Of a stretch of DNA of 64,000 nt, positions 9,190 through 18,784 are shown piece after piece. The DNA is from Pseudonocardia sp. CNS-004 (lineage in GTDB: Bacteria > Actinomycetota > Actinomycetes > Mycobacteriales > Pseudonocardiaceae). Each line of letters begins with the position of its first letter. Position 1 is the stretch's first letter. Location: NCBI GenBank assembly GCA_001942185.1, contig MKJV01000156.1, forward strand, positions 62,001 to 126,000, read 5' to 3'. The notes beneath the pieces were generated by a model. That model did no database searches, was not told where the DNA came from, and worked only from the letters and a program-made list of their open reading frames with translations. The translations under genes were made by a program, and so were the position numbers.

Positions 9190-10556
9190 CTAGGCGTAGA
9201 CCCGCGGTGCCGGCAGGCCTGCTGTCGGCACCGCGCGGCGTTCGAGCTTCGCCGCCGCGGCGAGCAGGGCGGCCTCGGCGCCGGGGCGGCCGACCAGCTG
9301 TACGCCCACGGGGCGCTCGCCGATGAGGACGGGCGCCACCACGGCGGGCAGGCCCGCGAGGTTCCAGGCCGGGGTGCAGGCGAGGCTGGTGGCCGTGGTC
9401 AGCAGGCTCGACGTGTACCCGTGCCCGAGCATCGCGCCCGCGCGCAGTGGCGGGCGGGCGGTGGCCGGGCCGAGGAGCACGTCGTAGTCGCCCTCGTCCA
9501 TCCAGCCGAGTACGCGTTCGCGCCACGCGGCGGTGACGTCCGGGCGGGGCGGTGTGAAGCGGAGGACGCGGCGGCCCTTGCGCACGACGGTGCGGGTGCT
9601 CCGCTCGGCGGTGCCCGGGTCGAGGCCGAGCGCCTCGGCGTCCTGGGCCACCCCGGCCTGCCAGCGTCGCATCCACTGCAGGACGAGGCCGCGGGGGTAG
9701 GGCGGGTCGGCGAAGGCGACGATGGCGCCGCCCGGCCCGGCACGCAGCCGGGCTGCGGCGCCGATGGCGGCGGCGCGGTGGTCGGGGTGCAGGCTGCGCG
9801 ACGGCCACGGTGCGCGCAGCGACAGCGCGACGCGGCGGGGCCCGGGGAGGTCGAGGTCGACCGGTTCGGCGGAGAGCACGCCGAGCAGCAGCGCGGCGTC
9901 CTCGGCGGTGCGCGCGATGGGGCCGGTGGCGCTGAGGCCGCACCAGCGCTCGTCGGCGCCCCGGGGCAGCGGCACGACGCCGGGGCCCGGCTTGAGTCCG
10001 ATCAGGCCGCAGCACGCCGCCGGCACGCGGGCGGCCCCGCCGCCGTCGGTGGCGAGCGCGAGCACCGCCATCCGGGCGGCGACGGCGGCGGCGGCGCCGG
10101 ACCCGCCGGGGTCGATCGAGAGGTCGAGGGGGTTGCGGGGTGCGCACTGGGTGGCCTGGGTGAACGTCCACGCCGCCAGCTCGGGGATCCGCACCTTCCC
10201 GACGACGACGGCCCCGGCGGCACGCAGCCGCTTCACCAGTTCGTCGTCGCGGCGGGCCGTTCGGCGGTGGTGGCCGAACCGTGCCGGGTGGGGTAGCCGG
10301 AGACGTCGATGTCGTCCGGTACGGCGACCGGTACGCCGGCGAGGGGGAGCGCGAAGCGGTCGGGGCGGGCGTCCACGCCGCCCGCCTCGGCGAGCACCCG
10401 CACCGGGTCGTGTTCGGCGAATGCGCCGACCTGCGGGTCGTGTTCGGCGATCCGGGCCAGGTGGGCGCGGGCGACGTCGACCGCGCTGCTGTGCCCGTCA
10501 CGCACCTGCGACACGATCTCGGCCGCGGTGAGCGCCGTCAGGTCGAGGGCGTCCAT
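9190..10556 (-). CDS. Amidase-signature protein lacking the expected nucleophile, frame broken once
   Basis: The protein runs MDALDLTALTAAEIVSQVRDG to ...RRAVPTAGLPAPRVYA; one missing base near 10258 splits it, and restoration gives about 455 residues. The amidase-signature catalytic lysine is in VVVGKVRIPEL and the cis-serine region is PGGSGAAAAVA. In the nucleophile segment, usually DGGGSxRxPA, the sequence reads TDGGGAARVPAA: the serine codon is GCC (Ala) at 10033-10035. The family needs that Ser for hydrolysis, so this may be a non-catalytic homologue, or the base calls may be wrong. It ends convergently with the PhoX copy 2 gene. Confidence 0.75.
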
Positions 10557-10609
10557 CTACTCACCATGGCATCAAAACCGCTGATCATGGGGAGGACCCG
10601 CCGCGCGGA

Positions 10610-10623
10610 CCCCCGTACGGGGG
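10610..10623. terminator. Short palindromic hairpin before the amidase-like gene
   Basis: CCCCCGTACGGGGG is a perfect 14-bp palindrome between the upstream end of the amidase gene and the end of the STAS gene, both on the minus strand. It sits just past the STAS stop codon, so it may terminate that transcript. Confidence 0.45.
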
Positions 10624-10648
10624 GTTGTCGATCTTGCGTGGGCCGGCC

Positions 10649-11047
10649 TCAGCCGGTGGGCTCCAGGGCCTGGGACACGCCCTCGGCGATGTCGAAGATC
10701 CCGAGCAGCCCGGTGGCCTCCAGCGCGCGGGTGACGATCCGCGAGCCGGGGACGATGCGCAGGGTGTGGCGCCTGCGGTCGGCCTCGTCCTTCGCCGCGA
10801 CGAGCACGGCGAGGCCGGCCGAGCCCAGGAACGTGACGTCGGTGAGGTCGAGGACCAGCAGCGGAACGGCTGCGACCTGCTCGTCGAGACGGGTGCGCAG
10901 CACCGGCGCGGTGAGGGTGTCGATCTCCCCGACGACGTGCACGACCCGGGCGTCGGGACCGTGGCTGACCACGTCGAACCGGACGACCTCGCCGATCTCG
11001 TCGGGGTCATCGGTGGTCTCGTGGTCGGCGGGGATGTCGCCGCTCAT
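10649..11047 (-). CDS. STAS-domain anti-sigma factor antagonist
   Basis: From ATG 11047 the protein has 132 residues: an acidic tail (MSGDIPADHETTDDPDEIGE) and a STAS domain with LVLDLTDVTFLGSAGLAVLV, the conserved Ser being in GSAGL. Longer in-frame starts exist up to 11161 but the added residues look non-coding. It is paralogous to the protein at 2245-2658. No cognate anti-sigma factor is adjacent. It stands alone between the amidase-like gene and the exopolysaccharide locus. Confidence 0.88.
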   Translation of the reverse strand: MSGDIPADHETTDDPDEIGEVVRFDVVSHGPDARVVHVVGEIDTLTAPVLRTRLDEQVAAVPLLVLDLTDVTFLGSAGLAVLVAAKDEADRRRHTLRIVPGSRIVTRALEATGLLGIFDIAEGVSQALEPTG

Positions 11048-11173
11048 GCGCTCCGGCTCCTCGATGTGGGTGTCGCGGACTCGGGGTGCGGTCTGTCCTC
11101 GCGGGCCGCCGTTCAACCCTACGGAGACCCCATCGGGGGCACAACAACACCCCCCTCGCACGGCAGGGGGACA

Positions 11174-12525
11174 TCATCCGGTGGCGATCGAGGCTTCCAT
11201 GTTGCCGAAGATGGCGTTGTCGTTGTCGGGGACGACGGCGGAGCCCTTCAGCATGATCCCGGAGCGGTTGGCGAAGATGAGGTTCCCGGCGATGTCCACG
11301 TCGCCGTCGATGTCGACGTACACGCCGTACCGGCCGTTCTCACCGAGCGTGTTCTGGCGCAGCGTGGTGAGGGCCGCCTCGCTGACGACGCGGATCCCGT
11401 CCTGCTGGTTGCCGCGGCTCTGGTTGGTCTCGACGGTGTTGTTCCGGGACGTCTGCGTGATCCCGATCCCGGATTCCATGTTGTCGTAGACCCGGTTGTT
11501 GCGGATGACGTTGTCGTTGGACTCGTTGATGTTGATGCCTTGGGATGCGTTGGCGAAGGAGTCGTTGCCTTCGATGGTGTTCCGGTCGGATCGCAGGTAG
11601 AGGACGATGCCGTGGTGGTTGTTGCGGTAGACGGTGTTGTCGCGGATGACGCTGTCGACGCAGTCTTCGGCGAGGATGATGCCATGTTTGCCGTTGTCGT
11701 GGACGATGTTGCGTTCGATGGTGAGGTTGTGTGATCCGGTGTGCGGGTCGATGCCGTACAGCTGGTTGTCGTGGAACTCGTTGTCCGTGACGACGAGCCC
11801 GCCGACCTCGTAGCTGTAGAGGCCGAAGTAGTTGTTCGACACCGCGCTGTTGACGAGCTTCCCGGTGGTGCCTTCGGTGCGCCACGACAGCCCGTAGGAC
11901 TCGACGGCGCCATGGCCGAGGAAGCGGAGCTCGGCGTTGTCGATGTTCATCTGGCGCCGTCGCGGGCGAGCAGGTAGCCGCGGCCGTCGGCGGGTTCCAG
12001 GTCCACGGCGCTCGCGGCGGGATCCCACGACGTGATGCAGGTTCCGGTGACGTCGATGCTGCCGCCGAAGGCTTTCACCGACGCGTACCGCCCGGCGGTG
12101 CTGAGCAGCTTGAGCCAGCGCGTGGCCGGCGCCGCGATCCGCACGGACGTGTTGACCGGCACCACGAGATCGGCGCCGAGCAGCCACACGCCCGGTGACT
12201 CCTCGCGCACCAGGTCCGGGTTGCCGACCGCCTGGGCCAGTGCGGGCAGGGTCACGCCCACCCCGGCCGTCAGCACCACGGCGTTCTGGGCCGGGTCGAA
12301 GCGGGCCTGCACGTCCGTCGGCTCAGGCGCTGCCGGCGCCTCGGGGGCCTGCCGGGTGCAGGGGTTGGCCGGGTCCGCGGGAGTCTCGGCGGCCGCCTCC
12401 TGGCGGACCAGCTGCGGCGGTTCCGGCGGGATGCTCCAGACCACGGCCAGCGCGACCGCGCACACCAGCACCCCGAGCGTTGCCACGACCAGTCCGGCCC
12501 GGGCCGGGGTCTGCGCGGTCATCAT
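11174..12525 (-). CDS. AlgG-like right-handed beta-helix protein, locus copy 1 (frame broken once)
   Basis: The N-terminus (MMTAQTPARAGLVVATLGVLVC...) is a signal peptide or anchor. A linker and a beta domain follow, then from about residue 195 a right-handed beta-helix. Within the helix is YGIDPHTGSHNLTIERN followed by KHGIILAEDCVDSVI, closely resembling the catalytic block of AlgG mannuronan C5-epimerases, whose motif is DPHD; here the last Asp is Thr. A missing C near 11951 breaks the frame; repair gives GAQMNIDNAELRFLG and 450 residues. It is the last gene of the four-gene locus, 23 bp after the membrane beta-helix gene. It may modify the polymer or act as a lyase; activity is untested. 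Confidence 0.8.
11481..11775. repeat. 295-bp tract nearly identical to 17585-17879
   Basis: This segment of the AlgG-like gene matches 17585-17879 at every position except 11694 (A versus G), while flanking parts of the two genes differ often. The tract visibly uses more A/T at third codon positions than its surroundings. It covers the DPHT motif and the KHGII block. This pattern suggests recent gene conversion between the paralogues. Confidence 0.85.
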
Positions 12526-12548
12526 GGTCCCTCTCTGCAGGTGGCGGG

Positions 12549-14529
12549 TCAGCCCGGCACGCCGACGGGCACCGGAGGCATGCGACGGCTGCGGACACCC
12601 GCGCGCCGCTGCCGGGTGACGTGCACCTGTTCCAGCACGACGGCCAGCAGGATCAGCGGGAGACCGATCGCGCCGAGCAGGTTGAGCGGCGGCAGGCTGA
12701 GGTCGTTCGTGCCGTGCTGCTCGATCTGCCCGCGCACCGCCTCGAGCGCGTGCACGCTGGATCCGGTCAGCTGGAACGGGCTTCCCGGGGCGGCGTTGAC
12801 GCCCAGGTCGAGGGCGTCGATGCGGATCTCGTCGGCCCGCACGGGGTCCGGCGAGCGGGAGTGGATGCCCTCCGCGGCGCCGTCGATCGTGACGCCCGAG
12901 ATCGTGGTCGCGGCGGAGACGTCGATGGCGGTCGTCCCGCCGGTGATGTGACCGCCGATGATCTCGCCGTCCGTGCTGGCGCTGCGGATCGCGTCCGATT
13001 CGACGTCGCGGGCCACGAGGTCCGCGATCACCACGCCGGTGGTGCCCGCCGTCGCCACGATGCCGTCGCGTCCGCCCTCGACGGCGAGGTCCTCGAGCCG
13101 CACGCCGACGCGCCGCGCTCGACCCGCACCGCGGCCCGTGAGTCGCTGACCTGCACGCCGTTCAGCAGGACGTGCTTGCCACCGATCCCGACCCCGGTGA
13201 CGCGGGCGCCGTTGATCCGCGAGTTGCGCAGCTCGAGCCCGTCGGTGCTCTTCTCGACGACGATGCCGCGCCTGCCACCGGCCGTCCGGATGTTGTCGAG
13301 CAGGATCCCGGTGCTGCCGACGTGGACGTACACGCCTGCCGGCTGTTCGGTCGCGCTGAAGTCGGTGACGTGCAGGTCGGCGGAGCGGTTGATCCGCAGG
13401 CCGCCGGCCTGGTCGCCTGCCGTGGTGATCCCGGAGATCTGGGTGCCCACCTGGCCGGTCACCGCCACGCCGTAGCTGCCGTTGCCGCTCGTCGTGATGC
13501 CGGTGATCGGCCGGCCGGTCGTCTCACCCTTGACCGCCACACCGTTGTCGCCGTTCTTGGTGGCCCGGATCCCGCTCATGGTCGTGCCCCGGTCGCCGGT
13601 GAGGACGAGGCCGTCGCTGACCGACTCCGTGAACGTGACGTCCTGCAGCTGCACGGCCTCGGAGCGGGACAGCTCCAGGCCGGTCGTGTTGCGCTGCAGC
13701 GTGGTGCGCACCAGAGAGCCGGTGCTGCCCCGGTTGAACGACACGCCCGCGCGCCCGTTGTCGATCCCGGTGGACGGGGTGCCGAGATCGCTGATCGTCG
13801 AGTCGACGGCCTCGAACCGGCCACGGGAGGAGATGGAGAAGAAGGGCCTGCCGGGGGCGTCGGGAGCCACGGCCTGGCCGGTGGCCGGGTCGACCGACGT
13901 GACGCTGACCCCCTTCAGCGAGATCCGGCCGCTGCCGGAGTAGATCGCCGACGCGTCCTGCGGGGTGGCGCCGCCGACCAGCTGGAGCCGCGTGCCCGGT
14001 TCGTCGATCTCCAGTGCGGTGCCCGGGGTGAGCACGATCGTCGCGCCGAGCGTGACCGTCGTGTCCGACTTGGTGAGCCAGTCGCTGGGAAGCGCCCGGT
14101 CGAGGGTGGTGAGGGTGACGGCGCCGCCGGAGCGTCCGGCCTGGCGCGTGAGCCTGCCGTCGGTCGCCACGTCGATCCGGTTCGTCCGCACGACGGCCAT
14201 CCGGTGCGGCCTGCCCCGTGACTCCCAGGTCACCCGGATCTTCCGGGCGGCCTCCGCGCGCTTGGCCGCCGCTTGTGCCGCCCGCTTCGCGGCCTTGGCG
14301 GCCCGCTCGGCCGCGGACGGCCCGGAGCCGGGGGGCTCCTGGGCGGGCAGCGGTGCCGCAGCGGGCCGTGCTGCCGGTGCCGGTGCGGGCTGTGCCGCCG
14401 GTGCCGTGGCCGCCCGGGCGGCGCCGCGGACGCGGCGCCGGGCAGGATCTCGGCGCTCAGCAGTACGCCGAGCGTCCCGAGTACGGCTCCCGCGGCGACG
14501 AGCCTGCCGAGTCGGTGGCGGCCTGTCAT
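12549..14529 (-). CDS. Membrane-anchored beta-helix repeat protein, locus copy 1 (two frame breaks)
   Basis: The gene starts at ATG 14529 inside an ATGA overlap with the glycosyltransferase stop. Features in order: a signal peptide (LVAAGAVLGTLGVLLSA), an Ala/Pro linker, a short Ala/Lys/Arg coiled coil, a long parallel beta-helix with repeats such as GVAVKGETTGRPITGITTSG, and a C-terminal membrane segment (LNLLGAIGLPLILLAVVL) with a basic tail. Frame breaks near 14430 and 13105 each need one G; repair gives about 660 residues. The topology puts the helix outside, tethered to the membrane. It probably binds or processes the polymer made by the adjacent synthase. Confidence 0.75.
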
Positions 14530-15781
14530 ACCGCTGCCTCCGTGCGTGATTGGGCCGGCGCCTGCGCCGGCTCCTCCTGCGGCCGTGCCGGCGTTCCCGG
14601 CTGCGAGGTGCGCACCACCTCGCCGTTCTCCACGGCGACCTGGCGGGTGAGCCAGCGCTGGCGGCGGATGGAGAGCAGTGCCTGGATCTTGATCAGGGCC
14701 ATGACCCACGAGACGAAGACGTAGCCCGGCACGAGGAAGAAGCTCGCCGGCCTGCGCCGGATGTGGGGCAGCAACTTCGCGGAGCGGCTGATCTGCCACC
14801 AGAGCGCGAGCACCACGGCGAAGATCCAGTTGTGGTGGTAGAGCGCCACCAGCATGAAGATCGGTCCCAGCAGCAGGGTGAAGCCGCTGACCGCCTTGTC
14901 GATCATCGTGTAGGCGAGGAACGGGCGCCGCCACACCCAGGGCCTCGACAGCGCACGCAGGTCGGAGCGCCAGGTGTTGCGCGCCCACCGCAGCCGCTGT
15001 CGGAAGAAGATCCGCCACTGGTCGGGGAAGGTGGACCACACCTCGGCGGTGCGCTGCATGTACGTCGTGTGGCCCCGCTCGAGGATCAGCGTCGTGAGCC
15101 GCTTGTCGTCACCCGACAGGCAGGGCACGCCCCAGAACGTCTCGTCCATGAAGTCGTCCTCGATCTCCAGCAGCAGGTGGCGCCGGTAGATCGCGGTCCG
15201 CCCGGAGAGGCACGAGACGGCCTGTCCCAGGTAGGTCTGGCTGGCGTTCTCGTCGAAGTAGCGGTGGTCGAGGAACATGTCGGTGATCCGCGCGAGGAAC
15301 CCCCGCGCGCCGTACACCGACTGCCGCGTGCCCACGCCCCCGATCCGGGGGTCGGCGAACGGCTTGCACACCTCGGTGGCCACGTCGGCGCCCAGATCGT
15401 GTCCGAGTCGACCAGCGCCACCAGCTCGGTCTTCGCCCGGCGCCAGCCCTGGCGCAGCGCGTCCCGCTTACCGGGCACGGTGGTGATCACGACCGTCACC
15501 GGGTAACGCCGGGCGATCTCCTGGCAGATCCGGTCGGACGCGTCGATGACGAGGATGACCTCCTCGACGTCGTTGGCGAGCCACGACTCGATCGCCGCTG
15601 CGAAGATCTGCGGATCCTCCTGGTAGACCGGCACGACCAGGCTCATGGACAGGCGGTGCTCCTCCAGGACGGGCCGGTAGAGCACCGCCGGGATGCGCCG
15701 CACGAGCCAGCACGCCCAGCGGAACAGGCCGAGCACACCCAGCGGGGTGCCCAGCACGTAGTAGTAGACGGGCAGGTTCAT
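14526..15781 (-). CDS. Processive GT2 membrane glycosyltransferase, locus copy 1 (frame broken once)
   Basis: This 418-residue protein starts at ATG 15781 in an ATGA overlap with the dehydrogenase. It shows the GT2 signatures of cellulose/hyaluronan/alginate synthases: VVPVYQEDP, ALVDSDTIW (the DxD-type aspartates), CLSGDDKRLT, and RQRLRWARNTW (the Q/RxxRW motif). An N-terminal membrane segment and about three C-terminal ones surround the cytosolic domain. A missing G near 15395 is repaired to WAPDVATEVCKPFADP, as in copy 2. It likely polymerises the uronic acid made by the upstream dehydrogenase and exports it. Unlike Alg8 systems, no PilZ protein is encoded nearby. Confidence 0.85.
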
Positions 15782-16733
15782 GCCGGCTCGTGCTGGTCGG
15801 ATCCCGCCATGGCCCGGACCCGCAGCTGGTCGGCCCCGGCGGCGTGGGTGGCGGTGTCGACCTCGTCCGACACGATCTCGGCGAGGCGGTTGTTGGTCTC
15901 GACCACGGCGGACAGCAGCGGCATGTCCACCCCGATGGTGTCGGCGAAGCGAGGAAGCCCTGCGTGTCCTTCGGCAGGCAGACGCCGCCGTAGGGGGCGC
16001 CGCCGCGGATGCCGTACTTCGGGTTGATCGAGCCTTCCGCGGAGCGGGCCACGGTGGCCGCGATCGGGTCCAGGTCGACGCCGAGCTTCCGGGCGACGAG
16101 CCACATCTCGTTCCAGAAGCTGATCTTGGTGGCGTTGTAGATGTTGTGCGCGCACTTGATGAACTCGGCCTCGGCCGGGTCGGCGAAGGTCCGCAGCTCG
16201 CCGCCGAACGGCGAGAGCAGCTCCCGCAGGAGCTCCACGGTCTCCGGGGCCCGGCTGGCGATCACCGTCATCCACGGGTTGGCGAAGTCCTCGGCGGCGG
16301 AGGCCGCGCGCAGGAACTCGGGGTTCGAGGCGAGCCCGAAGCCCTCGCCCGCCGCGCGGCCGGACCGCTCCTCGAGCACGGTGCGCACCAGGCCCTCGGT
16401 GGTGCCGGGCGGCACGGTGGACCGCACCACCACGGTGTGGTGCGCGTCCGTGGTGGCCAGTGCGCGACCGACGGCCGCGGTGCCGGCGGTGAACGCCGAC
16501 AGGTCGTAGCGGTGGCCGTCGTTCGGCGTGGGGAGGGTGAGGAAGATCAGCGAATCGGGCTCGCCGGTCAGGTCGATCTCGGTGCTCACGTCCAGGCCGC
16601 GCTCGCGCAGCACTCGCACCCGCTCCGGCGCGATGTCGACGAACGTGACCTCGTGACCGGCCGTCAGGAAGCCCTCGCCCGTCGCCGCGCCCACGACCCC
16701 AGAACCGACGATGAAGATCCTCGACGACTGCAT
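15778..16733 (-). CDS. UDP-glucose/GDP-mannose dehydrogenase-like protein without C-terminal domain, copy 1
   Basis: The NAD-binding motif IFIVGSGVVGAATG opens the protein. The usual dehydrogenase residues follow: NPEFLR, FIKCAHNIYNATKISFWNE and the thiol-bearing GGVCLPKDT. A missing G near 15957 splits the end; repair gives 318 residues ending in HEPA. Family members of 430-450 residues have a C-terminal substrate-binding domain (PF03720) that is absent here and in copy 2. GGAAGG precedes the ATG. It is the first gene of the locus, probably making the nucleotide-uronic acid for the glycosyltransferase. Whether it uses UDP-glucose or GDP-mannose cannot be read from sequence. Confidence 0.82.
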
Positions 16734-17277
16734 GGAATTGCACCTTCCCTATTTCCGAACGGTCGAACCTGCCGCGTCGGGAAGATGGTTCCGCAATCGG
16801 GCGCCGCCACGATCGTGTGACTGGCGACTACGATGAGTAGCTATCCGCTGGACGCAGCTGGAGGTCGCCGGAGGGGCGGTAGCCTGTCCGTGCAGCTCAG
16901 CGATGCGATATGGGCTTTGTAGAGGTCATTTCAGCGCAGGGTGCGGCGTCCACCGTTCAACCGCCTGTAACCGTCGCTGTGACGTGGGTCACCTCGAAAT
17001 GCACCTGGTCCGGTGAATGTAGGGTAATTTTCGGCCCACCCGTATCCATCCTGGAAACAGCCCTTCGGGTGGCTGTGGGAGCCGTCCGGCGCACGGGCGG
17101 GCCCGCACACGACCGTTCGTCGAACGCCGGCGCGGGCGAGCGCACCCCCACGGCTGCGGCGGCGTTTGCCCGCCGCGCGGCCCGTCCGGGCCGGTCACAC
17201 GGAGTGGTGGCGGTCAGCGACCGTGGTGCCCGGGCAACGTCACGGGCACCACGGCGAGCCGCGGGTGTGCGCGGTGC
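16734..17277. other. Promoter region between the two exopolysaccharide loci
   Basis: These 544 bases hold no convincing gene. They contain the upstream region of locus copy 1 and the 3' flank of locus copy 2. The left part carries a CTGTAACC/TGTGA-N6-TCACC element shared with the 23.3-23.9 kb region. I saw no clear riboswitch or terminator. Confidence 0.55.
16965..16993. promoter_or_regulatory. CRP-like site upstream of locus copy 1
   Basis: CTGTAACC at 16965-16972 is followed by TGTGACGTGGGTCACC at 16978-16993. The latter fits the TGTGA-N6-TCACA consensus of CRP-family regulators except for the last base. It lies 245 bp upstream of the dehydrogenase start. The same arrangement occurs in front of locus copy 2. 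Binding by a Crp-type protein is inferred. Confidence 0.55.
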
Positions 17278-18633
17278 TCAGTCGCTGACGATCGCGGCCT
17301 GCTGGTTGTTGAAGATCTCGTTGGTGCCGTCGGGGACGACGGCGGAGCCCTTCAGCATGATCCCGGAGCGGTTGGCGAAGATGGTGTTGTCGAGGATGTC
17401 CACGTCGCCGTCGATGTCGACGTACACGCCGTACCGGCCGTTCTCACCCACGGTGTTGCTCCGCACCACGGTGCGGGCCGACTCGCTCACGATACGCACG
17501 CCGTCCTGCTGGTTCCCGCGAGCCTGGTTGCTCTCGATCGCGTTGTTCTCCGAGGTCTGCGTGATTCCGATGCCGGACTCGTTGTTGTCGTAGACCCGGT
17601 TGTTGCGGATGACGTTGTCGTTGGACTCGTTGATGTTGATGCCTTGGGATGCGTTGGCGAAGGAGTCGTTGCCTTCGATGGTGTTCCGGTCGGATCGCAG
17701 GTAGAGGACGATGCCGTGGTGGTTGTTGCGGTAGACGGTGTTGTCGCGGATGACGCTGTCGACGCAGTCTTCGGCGAGGATGATGCCGTGTTTGCCGTTG
17801 TCGTGGACGATGTTGCGTTCGATGGTGAGGTTGTGTGATCCGGTGTGCGGGTCGATGCCGTACAGCTGGTTGTCGTGGATCTCGTTGTCGGAGATGACGA
17901 GCCCGCCGACCTCATAGCTGTACATCCCGAAGTAGTTGTTCGACACCACGCTCTGGACGAGCTTCCCGGTGGTGCCTTCGGTGCGCCACGACAGCCCGTA
18001 GGACTCGACGGCCCCGCTGCCGAGGAACCGGAGCTCGGCGTTCTCGATGTTCATCTCGGCGCCGTCGCGGGCGAGCAGGTAGCCGCGGCCGTTGTCGAGG
18101 TTGGTGTCGGCAGAGTTCGTGCCCGGGTCCCACGAGGTGACGCACGAGCCGATGATGTCGAGCTTCCCGCCGGAGGGCTTCAACGAGGCGATCTTGTCGC
18201 CGTCGCTGACCAGCTTGAGCCACTTCACCTCGGGGGAGGCGATCCGCAGCGAGGCCTCGCCCTCCACGGAGATGTCGGCGCGCAGCTCCCACTCGCCCTC
18301 GCCGGTCTCGCGCAGGACGTTGTCGGGCACCCTCGCGGCGAGACTGCCCAGCGTCACACCTTCGCCCGCCGTGAGGTGGATGGTGTTCGCTGCTCCGTCG
18401 AACCGCGCCGTGGCCGCGCCGCCCTCGCCGCCGTCACCACCGGAGGGAGCCTCCCGGACGCACGGCTGTGCCGGGTCGACCTCGTCGTTCGGCGTGGCCT
18501 CCTTGCGGGTGAGCGGGTCCGGTGTCGGGCTCGCACACGCGCCGGCCAGCAGCGCGGCGGCGGCGAGGAACACACCGAGGACGGCCGTTCGGCCGCGGAG
18601 GCGCGCAACGCTGGGGGCGGGCTGTCGAGACAT
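17278..18633 (-). CDS. AlgG-like right-handed beta-helix lipoprotein, locus copy 2
   Basis: This frame is intact. It begins MSRQPAPSVARLRGRTAVLG and has a lipoprotein signal ending LLAGAC, so the protein is predicted to be anchored outside the membrane. A beta domain (about residues 60-190) precedes the beta-helix, which holds YGIDPHTGSHNLTIERN and KHGIILAEDCVDSVI as in AlgG epimerases, again with DPHT in place of DPHD. The protein has 451 residues from ATG 18633; ATG 18645 is another possible start. It guides the frame repair of copy 1. It lies about 150 bp beyond the membrane beta-helix gene. Role in polymer epimerisation, cleavage or binding is inferred. Confidence 0.85.
   Translation of the reverse strand: MSRQPAPSVARLRGRTAVLGVFLAAAALLAGACASPTPDPLTRKEATPNDEVDPAQPCVREAPSGGDGGEGGAATARFDGAANTIHLTAGEGVTLGSLAARVPDNVLRETGEGEWELRADISVEGEASLRIASPEVKWLKLVSDGDKIASLKPSGGKLDIIGSCVTSWDPGTNSADTNLDNGRGYLLARDGAEMNIENAELRFLGSGAVESYGLSWRTEGTTGKLVQSVVSNNYFGMYSYEVGGLVISDNEIHDNQLYGIDPHTGSHNLTIERNIVHDNGKHGIILAEDCVDSVIRDNTVYRNNHHGIVLYLRSDRNTIEGNDSFANASQGININESNDNVIRNNRVYDNNESGIGITQTSENNAIESNQARGNQQDGVRIVSESARTVVRSNTVGENGRYGVYVDIDGDVDILDNTIFANRSGIMLKGSAVVPDGTNEIFNNQQAAIVSD
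17585..17879. repeat. 295-bp tract nearly identical to 11481-11775
   Basis: This is the partner of the tract in locus copy 1, with one difference (G at 17798 against A at 11694). Outside this tract the two genes diverge quickly, for example within the first codons after 17879. Confidence 0.85.
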
Positions 18634-18784
18634 CGGCAGTGTCATCCTCGCTGGTCGTGCTGCGTTCGGGTTGGTGCGTCTCCCACCTGCGCCCCGCCGC
18701 CACGGCCCACGGCGCTCCACGGATGGGGCGCTGCAGGACCGCGGCGGCGGGGCGCCGGTGGGGACTGCGGCATCGCGGCGGTGC

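Noticed and set aside
11174..16733. Programmed ribosomal frameshifts in the exopolysaccharide genes
   Set aside because: Breaks fall at different places in the two copies, lack slippery heptamers, and occur equally in unrelated genes throughout the window.
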